Of a stretch of DNA of 64,000 nucleotides, positions 16,981 through 24,512 are shown piece after piece. The notes below the pieces were generated by a model. That model was given only the letters and a program-made list of their open reading frames with translations, ran no database searches and had not been told where the DNA came from. The translations under genes were made by a program, and so were the position numbers. The stretch spans positions 153,962-217,961 of the forward strand of contig NZ_VJOY01000010.1 of assembly GCF_007109405.1 (NCBI RefSeq). Direction: 5' to 3'. Each line of letters opens with the position of its first letter. Within the stretch, counting starts at the first letter, position 1. This stretch comes from Pseudomonas mangiferae (lineage in GTDB: Bacteria > Pseudomonadota > Gammaproteobacteria > Pseudomonadales > Pseudomonadaceae).

Positions 16981-18125
16981 CGGCGCGCGGCCTCGTGGCC
17001 GACCGGGCGGGCGTCGTCGAGGATCACGTCCGCCGCCCGCTCCGGCATGGAATACAGGTCGGCGTGTTCGGCGAAGGCCAGACCGTTGCGCGACCAGCGG
17101 GCGCGGGCCTCGTCGTCGGCGAGCATGTCGGCCAGGCCACGGTCCAGCCGCGGCTGCTCGAAGGGGCTGGGCAACACCTGGCCGGCGTCGGCATCGGCGA
17201 TGTAGTGGGCATAGCCGCAGACATCGGTGACCAGCACCGGCAGCCCGGCCACCAGGGCCTCCAGCAGCACGGTGCCGGTGTTCTCGTTGTAGGCCGGGTG
17301 GATCAGCAGGTCGGCCCCCAGCAGGAAGCGCGGGATATCGCTGCGGCCCTTGAGGATGCTCACCCGGTCGGCGATGCCCAGGGCCTTCATCTGCAGCAGG
17401 AACGGCTTGGGGTCGTCCTGGCCGATGGCGATCAGCCGGGTGCGCCCGCGCAATGCACGGGGCAGTGCGGCGACGGCCTTGAGGGTGCGGTCCAGGCCCT
17501 TGGTCTTGAAGCCGGAGCCGATCTGCACCACCAGGCGCTCGTCGTCCCCCAGCCCGAACTCGCGGCGGAACGCGGTGCGGATCTCGGCGGCGTTGGCCGG
17601 CGCGCGGCGGTCCGCGGCGATGCCCGGCGGCAGCAGGTGGAAGCGCGCCGCGGGGGTCCCGTAGTGCTTGACGAACAGCGGCTGCTGGACCTCGGAGATC
17701 ATCAGGATCTCGGTCTTCGACGCCGGGTCGAACACCGCCCGCTCATAGTCGGCGAAGTGCCGGTAGCGGCCCCACTGGCGGTACAGGCCGTTGCGCAGGG
17801 TCTGGGCCTTGTCCTCGAAGCAGCCGTCGGCGGCGTAGTAGACGTCGAGCCCGGGCATTTTGTTGAAGCCCACCACCCGGTCCACCGGGTCCCGGGCCAG
17901 GTCGGCCTCGACCCAGGCCTGCAGCTTCTCGTTGCGCCGGTGGTTGAACAGCGCCTTCACCGGCACCACCCGAACGTCGAAGCCCGCGGGGACCTCGCCT
18001 TCCCAGATCGGCGTGTAGACCCGGATGCCGTGGCCGCGGCGCTGGCACTCCAGGGCGATGCGCAGGAAGTCCCGCTGCAGCCCGCCGAACGGGAAGTACT
18101 TGTAGAGGATGAAAGCTAGATGCAT
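16977..18125 (-). CDS. waaG: WaaG LPS glucosyltransferase I type GT4
   Basis: A 382-residue GT-B enzyme that adds the first hexose (hexosamine in P. aeruginosa) to the inner-core heptose at the inner face of the cytoplasmic membrane. It shows the N-terminal FPFGGLQRDFLRIA loop, the sugar-nucleotide strand VVQIGSGFKTKGLDRTL and the motif HPAYNENTGTVLLEALVAG with its two glutamates. I chose ATG 18125, which overlaps the end of waaC by 10 bases. The frame stays open to 18905, but that part lies within waaC. Confidence 0.93.
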   Translation of the reverse strand: MHLAFILYKYFPFGGLQRDFLRIALECQRRGHGIRVYTPIWEGEVPAGFDVRVVPVKALFNHRRNEKLQAWVEADLARDPVDRVVGFNKMPGLDVYYAADGCFEDKAQTLRNGLYRQWGRYRHFADYERAVFDPASKTEILMISEVQQPLFVKHYGTPAARFHLLPPGIAADRRAPANAAEIRTAFRREFGLGDDERLVVQIGSGFKTKGLDRTLKAVAALPRALRGRTRLIAIGQDDPKPFLLQMKALGIADRVSILKGRSDIPRFLLGADLLIHPAYNENTGTVLLEALVAGLPVLVTDVCGYAHYIADADAGQVLPSPFEQPRLDRGLADMLADDEARARWSRNGLAFAEHADLYSMPERAADVILDDARPVGHEAARR

Positions 18126-19126
18126 GGGACAGGCTCCGACGCCTGCAGCAGGGCGTCCAGTTCGGTGGCCACCTGCTCCGGCAGCAGTTCGTCGAAGCAC
18201 GGCCGCTGGCGGTCGCCCTGGCCGGCGTACGGCCCCTGGGCGCACAGGTGGACCTGGCCACGGCCGTAGGCACCGACCCGCGACGGCAGGGTTGGCCCGT
18301 ACAGCGAGACGGTGGGCACGTCGAAGGCGGCGGCCAGGTGGCCCAGGCCGGTGTCCACGGCGACACAGGCGCGGGCGCCGGCGATCACCTTGGCGATCCC
18401 GGCGAGGTTCAGCCGCGGCAGCACCGCGGCCTGCTCCAGGCCGGCGACGATGCGCTCGGCGCGGGCCTTCTCGGTGTCGTTGCCCCAGGGCAGGCGCAGC
18501 GCCCAGCCGCGGGCGCTCATGCGCTCGGCGAGGCGTCGCCAGTAGGCTTCCGGCCAATGCTTGCTGGGCCAGGTGGTGCCGTGCAGGAACAGCAGGTAGG
18601 GCGCCTCGGCGCCGGCGGCCAGGGGCGCGCGCTGCAGGCCGTAGTCCCCGGTGCCGGCGGGCAGCGGGTAATCCAGGGCCTGGGCGAACAGCTGGCGGAC
18701 CCGTTCCACCGCGTGCTGGTCCCACGCCACCGGGTAGCCATGGGTGTAGAGGCGGCTGGCCAGGGGCTCGCGGGCCGAGTCGCGGTCCAGGCCGACCACC
18801 GGGCCACGGGCGTAGCGGGTCAGCCAGGCGCTCTTGAGCAGGCCCTGGGCATCGATCACCAGGTCGTAGCGGTTTTCCCGCAGGCGGCGCTTGAAGCGCG
18901 CCCATTCGCCGTTGCGCAGGGTCTGCAGCGGGTGCTTGCGCCAGCGGCGGATGGCCACCGGGATGACCTGGGCAACCGCCGGATGCCAGGCGGGAATCTC
19001 GGCGAAGCCCTCCTCCACCACCCAGTCGAAACGGATGCCGGGAATTGCCCGGGCGGCGTCGGTCAACGCCGGCAGCGTGTGGATGACGTCGCCCAGGGAG
19101 GAAGTCTTGACCAGCAAGACTCTCAT
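18116..19126 (-). CDS. waaC: WaaC heptosyltransferase I
   Basis: A 336-residue GT9 enzyme that transfers the first L-glycero-D-manno-heptose from ADP-heptose to Kdo2-lipid A. Family marks are the N-terminal MRVLLVKTSSLGDVIHTLPA and the C-terminal ADP-heptose site with LHGTTWPSKHWP and AVDTGLGHLAAAFDVPTVSLYG. ATG 19126 overlaps the waaF stop (ATGA). Substrate supply comes from hldE at the left end of the window. Confidence 0.95.
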   Translation of the reverse strand: MRVLLVKTSSLGDVIHTLPALTDAARAIPGIRFDWVVEEGFAEIPAWHPAVAQVIPVAIRRWRKHPLQTLRNGEWARFKRRLRENRYDLVIDAQGLLKSAWLTRYARGPVVGLDRDSAREPLASRLYTHGYPVAWDQHAVERVRQLFAQALDYPLPAGTGDYGLQRAPLAAGAEAPYLLFLHGTTWPSKHWPEAYWRRLAERMSARGWALRLPWGNDTEKARAERIVAGLEQAAVLPRLNLAGIAKVIAGARACVAVDTGLGHLAAAFDVPTVSLYGPTLPSRVGAYGRGQVHLCAQGPYAGQGDRQRPCFDELLPEQVATELDALLQASEPVPCI

Positions 19127-20160
19127 TCCACGGCCTCGACGGGGTCTGCCACCAGGCGCTCGAGGGCGTCCATCACCGGGCGCGGCTTGAGCTGGCGCAG
19201 GCAATCGTAGTGGCCGAAGCGGCAGGTGCGGTCGAAGCAGGGGCTGCAGTCCAGGCCGAGGCGGACGATCTCCACCTGGCTGGCCAGCGGCGGGGTGAAC
19301 AGCGGCGAGGTGGAGCCGTAGACCGCCACCAGCGGGCGGTCCAGGGCGGCGGCCACGTGCATCAGCCCGGAGTCGTTGGAGACCACCGCGCCGGCACAGG
19401 ACAGCAGGTCGATGGCCTGGGCCAGGCTGGTCTGCCCGGCGAGGTTGGTGACTTCCTCGCGCAGGCCGGGGATCAGCCGCGAGCGGATGGCCTCGCCCAC
19501 CGGGTGGTCGTTCTTCGAACCGAACAGCCACACCTGCCAGCCGGCGCGCACCTTCAGCTCGGCCACCTTGGCGTAGTGCTCGGACGGCCAGCGCTTGGCC
19601 TCGCCGAACTCGGCCCCGGGGCACAGCGCCAGCACCGGGCGGTCCAGGCTCAGGCCGAAGGCGTCCAGCGCCGCGTCGCGGCTGGCGGCCTCGATGCGCA
19701 GCGACGGCTGCGGGTAGGGCTGCGGCAGCTCCGCCCCGGGCGGGTAGGCCAGGGCCATGAAGCGCTCGATCATCAGCGGGTAGCGCTGCTTGTCCAGGGT
19801 GCGCAGGTCGTTGAGCAGGCCGTAGCGCATCTCGCCGCGCCAGCCGGTGCGGGTCGGGATGCCGGCGAAGAACGGGATCAGCGCGGACTTCAGCGAGTTG
19901 GGCAGCAGGATCGCCTGATCGTAGCGGCCCTTCAGCGCGCGACCGAGCCGTCGTCGGGTGGCCAGTTCGAAGGCGCCATGGCCAAGGGGCAGGCTCAGCG
20001 CCTCGCTCACCTCGGGCATGCGCTCCAGCAGCGGCCGGCTCCAGTCGGGCGCCAGCACGTCGATCCGGCAGTCGGGGTGACGGCGCTTCAGGCAGGCGAA
20101 CAGCGTCTGCGCCATGACCATGTCGCCGACCCAGCTCGGACCTACGATCAGTATTCTCAT
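19123..20160 (-). CDS. waaF: WaaF heptosyltransferase II
   Basis: A 345-residue GT9 enzyme that adds the second heptose to the inner core. It starts MRILIVGPSWVGDMVMAQTL, and the donor site reads CPGAEFGEAKRWPSEHYAK with SNDSGLMHVAAALDRPLVAVYG. A Cys-rich region near the C-terminus (CSPCFDRTCRFGHYDCL) is typical of this subfamily. ATG 20160 is chosen over the upstream open frame. It follows ilvE after 82 bases and is coupled to waaC downstream. Confidence 0.95.
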   Translation of the reverse strand: MRILIVGPSWVGDMVMAQTLFACLKRRHPDCRIDVLAPDWSRPLLERMPEVSEALSLPLGHGAFELATRRRLGRALKGRYDQAILLPNSLKSALIPFFAGIPTRTGWRGEMRYGLLNDLRTLDKQRYPLMIERFMALAYPPGAELPQPYPQPSLRIEAASRDAALDAFGLSLDRPVLALCPGAEFGEAKRWPSEHYAKVAELKVRAGWQVWLFGSKNDHPVGEAIRSRLIPGLREEVTNLAGQTSLAQAIDLLSCAGAVVSNDSGLMHVAAALDRPLVAVYGSTSPLFTPPLASQVEIVRLGLDCSPCFDRTCRFGHYDCLRQLKPRPVMDALERLVADPVEAVE

Positions 20161-20242
20161 CAGGACAGTCTCGGACGCCGGCCATGGGCGGCGAGCCGGC
20201 GCGGTATCAACCGTCCGTCCCCCGCCACCCACGGCTGGCCGG

Positions 20243-21166
20243 TCACTTCACCAGGGTGCGCCACTCGGCATGGGCGTCGGTCTTGCCGGACACCAGGTCG
20301 AAGTAGGCCGTCTGCAGTTTCTCGGTCACCGGGCCGCGGCTGCCGGCGCCGATCTGGCGGCCGTCGACCTCGCGGATCGGCGTCACTTCGGCGGCGGTGC
20401 CGGTGAAGAAGGCCTCGTCGGCGATGTACACCTCGTCGCGGGTGATGCGCTTCTCCACCACCTTGATGCCCAGCTTGTCGGCCAGGGTCAGCACGGTGTG
20501 GCGGGTGATGCCGTTGAGGCAGGCGGTGACTTCCGGGGTGTAGATCACACCGTCCTTGATGATGAAGATGTTCTCCCCCGAGCCCTCGGCCACGTAGCCT
20601 TCCGGGTCCAGCATCATCGCCTCGTCGGCGCCGCCGGAAATGGCTTCCTGCAGGGCCAGCATGGAGTTGATGTAAGCGCCGTTGGACTTGGCGCGGGTCA
20701 TGGAGATGTTCACGTGGTGGCGGGTGAAGGAGCTGGTGCGGACCTTGATGCCCTGCTTCAGCGCGTCCTCGCCCATGTACGCGCCCCAGTGCCAGGCAGC
20801 GACGATGACGTGGACCTTCAGGCCGGAGGCGCGCAGGCCCATGCCTTCGCTTCCGTAGAACACCATGGGGCGGATGTAGGCGCTTTCCAGGTTGTTCTCC
20901 CGCACCGCGGCGCGGGTCGCCTCGTTGATCTGTTCCTTCGAGTACGGCAGCTTCATGTTCATGATGTGCGCCGAGTCGAACAGGCGGTCGGTGTGAGCCT
21001 GCAGGCGGAAGATCGCGGTGCCGGCCGGGGTGTCGTAGGCACGCACGCCCTCGAACACGCCCATCCCGTAATGCAGGGTGTGGGTCAGCACGTGGGTGGT
21101 CGCGTCGCGCCACTGCACCAGTTCGCCGTCGTACCAGATCACGCCATCACGGTCGGCCATCGACAT
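20243..21166 (-). CDS. ilvE: Branched-chain amino acid aminotransferase IlvE
   Basis: A 307-residue fold-type IV PLP enzyme that interconverts leucine, isoleucine and valine with their 2-oxo acids, using glutamate. The PLP Schiff-base lysine is Lys160 in MTRAKSNGAYINSMLA. The phosphate-binding part DEVYIADEAFFTGTAAEVTPI lies further on. ATG 21166 has an AGGAG ribosome site 8 bases upstream. In pseudomonads ilvE precedes the waa operon, as here; no terminator separates it from waaF. Confidence 0.96.
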   Translation of the reverse strand: MSMADRDGVIWYDGELVQWRDATTHVLTHTLHYGMGVFEGVRAYDTPAGTAIFRLQAHTDRLFDSAHIMNMKLPYSKEQINEATRAAVRENNLESAYIRPMVFYGSEGMGLRASGLKVHVIVAAWHWGAYMGEDALKQGIKVRTSSFTRHHVNISMTRAKSNGAYINSMLALQEAISGGADEAMMLDPEGYVAEGSGENIFIIKDGVIYTPEVTACLNGITRHTVLTLADKLGIKVVEKRITRDEVYIADEAFFTGTAAEVTPIREVDGRQIGAGSRGPVTEKLQTAYFDLVSGKTDAHAEWRTLVK

Positions 21167-21196
21167 ATTGCCTGCTCCTCAAAGAATGAAGGTCCT

Positions 21197-21214
21197 GCCC
21201 GGCGCGCGCCGGGC
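21197..21214. repeat. 18-base perfect palindrome in the ilvE leader
   Basis: GCCCGGCGCGCGCCGGGC reads the same on both strands. It lies 31 bases upstream of the ilvE start in the 118-base glnE-ilvE gap. As RNA it would fold into a very stable hairpin. It lacks a U-run, so it is not a classical terminator of glnE; it may end glnE transcripts weakly or serve as a 5' stabiliser for ilvE. Confidence 0.4.
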
Positions 21215-21284
21215 GAGAGAGGGGAACGCGGACCGGCCGCGTCCCGCCAGGGGGTCTTTCATCGCCGGGGAAACCGAGCCGGCG

Positions 21285-24227
21285 TCACGCCAGCCCGAGT
21301 GCCTGCCAGAGGCGCATGACACCGCGCCGCTGGTCGTGGAACTGCTCGCCGCCGACCACCGCCGGCTGCTTCTGCAGCGCCAGTCGGTGCGCCACCGCGC
21401 GGTAGGCCTTGTAGGCTTCCTGCAGCAGGTGGACATCCGCCTCGGCGAGCAGGCCGGCCGCGGCCAGGCCATCCAGGATGCGGATGTTGTCGGTGTAGCG
21501 CAGCAGCGCGGGGTGCGCCCGGGACCACGCCAAGGCCGCGTATTGCACCATAAATTCGATATCGACGATACCTCCGGCGTCCTGCTTGAGCTCGAACGGA
21601 GCGCCCGCCTCGAAGGCCTGCGGGGCACGCCCGGCATCGGTCGCGCGGGTGCCGAGGTTGTCGCGCATCTTCGCGCGCATCTCGCTCACCTCGCCGCGCA
21701 GCACCGCCTCGTCCCGCTCGCGGCCGAGCACCTCGGCGCGGATCGCCTCGAAGGCCGTGCCGACCCGCGGCGAACCGGCCAGCACCCGCGCGCGCACCAG
21801 GGCCTGATGCTCCCAGGTCCAGGCCTCGCCGCGCTGGTAGCGGCCGAACGCCGCCAGGGAGCTGACCAGCAGGCCCGCCGCCCCCGACGGGCGCAGGCGC
21901 ATGTCCACCTCGTACAACGCGCCGGAGGTGGTCTGGGTGGTCAGCAGGTGAATGATCCGCTGCCCCAGGCGGGTGAAGAACTGGGCGCCGTCGATGGGCT
22001 TGGCGCCGTCGGTTTCCGCCTGGGGGTCGCCGTCGTGGATGAACACCAGGTCCAGGTCGGAGCCGTGGCCCAGCTCCAGGCCGCCCACCTTGCCGTAGCC
22101 GACGATGATGAAGTCCGGGTCGCAGGGGTCGCCGTCGAGGCGCCGCGGAGTGCCGTGGCGGGCCACGGTGTGGCGCCAGGCCAGGGCCAGCACCTGGTCG
22201 AGGATCGCCTCGGCGAGCCAGGTCAGGTAGTCGCTGACCTTCATCAGCGGCAGCGTGCCGGCGATCTCCGAGGCCGCCACCCGCAGACTGTGGGCCAGCT
22301 TGAAGTGCCGCAGGGCCTCCATCTGCTGCTCCAGGTCCTCCTCGGGAATGCGCGCCAGACGCTCGCGCAGCTCGGCCGCCAGCTCCGGTGCCTGGGGCGG
22401 GCTGAACAGCCGGCCCTCGTTGAGCAATTCGTCCAGCAGCAGCGGGAAGCGGGTGATCTGCTCGGCGATCCACGGGCTGCTGGCGCAGAGCATGATCAGC
22501 CGCTGCAGCGCCCCGGGGTTCTCGCTGAGCAGTACCAGGTAGGCGGAGCGCCGCGCTACCCGCTCCACCAGGGGCAGCACCCGCTCCAGGGCCAGGTCCG
22601 GGTCGTCGTGCTCCACCACCTGGGCCAGCAGGCGCGGCACGAAGGCGTCCAGGCGCTCCCGGCCGAGCCGCTGCATGGCCCGTACCTGGGCGCCATCACG
22701 CAGGTCCGCCAGGCGCTTCCAGGCCTCGGCCGGCGCCTTGAAGCCGGCCTCCTCCAGTTGCCGGCAGACCGCCTCCTGGTCGAACGCCTCTTCCCACAGC
22801 GGCAGCCACTGGGCGCCGATCACCGTGTCCTCGGTGCCCGCCTCGTCCTCGTCGGGGTCGGCGATCACCTGGCGGAAATGCCAGTCGATGCGCTCGCGCC
22901 AGTGCTGCAGGCGTTCGAGGAACGCCGGCCAGTCGGCGAAGCCCATGATGAACGCCACCCGGGCCCGCTCGCCGGCGTCTTCCGGAAGCATCTGAGTCTG
23001 GCGGTCGGCGATGGCCTGCAACGCATGCTCGGCATAGCGCAGGAAGGCGTAGCCGTCGCGCAGCTCGGCCACCACCGCAGGCGGCAGGTAACCCTGCCCT
23101 TCCAGGGTGTCCAGCACCTTCAGCAACGGCCGCTGCTGCAGGCTGAGGTCGCGTCCGCCGTGGATCAGCTGGAAGGCCTGGGCGATGAACTCCACCTCGC
23201 GGATGCCGCCGGCGCCCAGCTTGATGTTGTCGGCCATGCCCTTGCGCCGCACTTCCTGCTGGATCAGCTGCTTCATGGTGCGCAGCGCCTCGATGGCGGA
23301 GAAATCCAGGTAGCGGCGGTAGACGAAGGGTCGCAGCATCTCCAGCAGCTGCCGGCCGGCCTCGCGGTCGCCGCCCACCACCCGCGCCTTGATCATGGCG
23401 TAGCGTTCCCAGTCGCGGCCCTGGTCCTGGTAGTACTGCTCCAGGGCGGCGAAGCTCAGGGCCAAGCCCCCCACCGACCCATAGGGCCGCAGGCGCATGT
23501 CGACCCGGAAGACGAAGCCGTCCACGGTGATGGTGTCCAGCGCCTTGATCAGGCGTTGGCCGAGGCGCACGAAGAACGCCTGGTTGTCCATCGGTCGCCG
23601 CGCGCCGACGGTCTCGCCGCCCTCCGGGAAGCCGAAGATCAGGTCGATGTCCGAGGACAGGTTCAGCTCCCCTGCCCCCAGCTTGCCCATGCCGAGGATC
23701 ACCAGGTGCTGCGGCTGCCCGGAGCGACCGCCGGTGGGCGTGCCCAGCTGGGCGACGAGGCGCCCGTGGAGCCAGTGGCAGGCCTGGTCGATACAGGCGT
23801 CGGCCAGGTCGGAGAGGTCGCGGCAGGTTTCCCGCAGGTCGGCCTGGCGGGTCACGTCGCGCCAGACGATGCGCAGTTGCTGGCGGTTGCGGAAGCGCCG
23901 CAGCCGGCGCGCCAGTTCGTCCTCGTCGTCGCACCCCTCCAGCGCGGCGACCAGGGCATCCCGCAGGGCGCCAGGCGCCAGGGGTTGCTCCAGCGCACCG
24001 CTGGACGCGTAGGCGATGAACCCGGCCGGGTCGCGGCGGACCTGCTCGGCGACGAAGTCGCTGGCCGCGCCGACCCGCCGCAGCGCCTGCCAGCGGGCCT
24101 CGGGCCAGCCGGCCAGGGCGCTGTCCCGCGCGGGATCGTCCAGGGAAGGGTCGCGGAGGTCGGCCAGCAGGCGTTCGCCCAAGGGCTCGAGGGAGGCCGG
24201 CAGGTCGGCCAGCGGGGGCAGGCTCAT
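21285..24227 (-). CDS. glnE: Glutamine synthetase adenylyltransferase/deadenylase GlnE
   Basis: A 980-residue bifunctional enzyme that adenylylates glutamine synthetase when nitrogen is plentiful and removes AMP when it is scarce, responding to PII. Two nucleotidyltransferase domains are visible. The N-terminal one has GMGKLGAGELNLSSDIDL at 179-196, and the C-terminal one has HGSDLDL at 721-727. Each carries the paired metal-binding aspartates. Length is normal for the family. It diverges from aceE across a 285-base regulatory gap. Confidence 0.96.
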   Translation of the reverse strand: MSLPPLADLPASLEPLGERLLADLRDPSLDDPARDSALAGWPEARWQALRRVGAASDFVAEQVRRDPAGFIAYASSGALEQPLAPGALRDALVAALEGCDDEDELARRLRRFRNRQQLRIVWRDVTRQADLRETCRDLSDLADACIDQACHWLHGRLVAQLGTPTGGRSGQPQHLVILGMGKLGAGELNLSSDIDLIFGFPEGGETVGARRPMDNQAFFVRLGQRLIKALDTITVDGFVFRVDMRLRPYGSVGGLALSFAALEQYYQDQGRDWERYAMIKARVVGGDREAGRQLLEMLRPFVYRRYLDFSAIEALRTMKQLIQQEVRRKGMADNIKLGAGGIREVEFIAQAFQLIHGGRDLSLQQRPLLKVLDTLEGQGYLPPAVVAELRDGYAFLRYAEHALQAIADRQTQMLPEDAGERARVAFIMGFADWPAFLERLQHWRERIDWHFRQVIADPDEDEAGTEDTVIGAQWLPLWEEAFDQEAVCRQLEEAGFKAPAEAWKRLADLRDGAQVRAMQRLGRERLDAFVPRLLAQVVEHDDPDLALERVLPLVERVARRSAYLVLLSENPGALQRLIMLCASSPWIAEQITRFPLLLDELLNEGRLFSPPQAPELAAELRERLARIPEEDLEQQMEALRHFKLAHSLRVAASEIAGTLPLMKVSDYLTWLAEAILDQVLALAWRHTVARHGTPRRLDGDPCDPDFIIVGYGKVGGLELGHGSDLDLVFIHDGDPQAETDGAKPIDGAQFFTRLGQRIIHLLTTQTTSGALYEVDMRLRPSGAAGLLVSSLAAFGRYQRGEAWTWEHQALVRARVLAGSPRVGTAFEAIRAEVLGRERDEAVLRGEVSEMRAKMRDNLGTRATDAGRAPQAFEAGAPFELKQDAGGIVDIEFMVQYAALAWSRAHPALLRYTDNIRILDGLAAAGLLAEADVHLLQEAYKAYRAVAHRLALQKQPAVVGGEQFHDQRRGVMRLWQALGLA

Positions 24228-24335
24228 GGTCTATCCTTTCCGGGCCGTCGGTGCGGCGACGGTGCCGGCGGCGCGCGACTCGCCCCGTCGACAATGCCCG
24301 AACTGCCCGCCGCTTGCGGTCGACGACCGCCTGAA

Positions 24336-24350
24336 TGTAGTTTTACTACG
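24336..24350. promoter_or_regulatory. HexR-type operator candidate, site 1
   Basis: The core GTAGTTTTACTAC (24337-24349) is a perfect inverted repeat, GTAGT and ACTAC around TTT. It matches the general HexR motif tGTArTwwwAyTACa recalled from proteobacterial comparisons. It lies in the glnE/aceE gap, about 163 bases before the aceE start. HexR controls glucose catabolic genes in pseudomonads and responds to 2-keto-3-deoxy-6-phosphogluconate. Confidence 0.55.
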
Positions 24351-24385
24351 AAATAATGTGTCGGAAATGCTGAAACGGGCGTCGG

Positions 24386-24404
24386 TTTGTAGTAAAACTA
24401 CAAA
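24386..24404. promoter_or_regulatory. HexR-type operator candidate, site 2
   Basis: TTTGTAGTAAAACTACAAA is an 8+3+8 palindrome. Its 13-base core is the exact reverse complement of the core in site 1. The two centres (24343 and 24395) are 52 bases apart, close to five helical turns, so two dimers would sit on the same face and could loop or cooperate. It lies 108 bases before the aceE start. The regulator is inferred; an unrelated factor with the same motif is possible. Confidence 0.6.
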
Positions 24405-24512
24405 GCCGGTCCAACCTTCCGGCCATCCAAGAATTCGCCGCGGCCCGCCCACGAGGCCGGTCACGAAAAACAGGCCTCCGATTCTGGAAGCCTTTCCGCC
24501 CTGGAGCAAGCC

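Noticed and set aside
21078..24356. Long open frame on the plus strand opposite glnE (1092 codons)
   Set aside because: It mirrors glnE in a G+C-rich region, its protein is low-complexity with His/Gln/Gly bias, and it matches no family.
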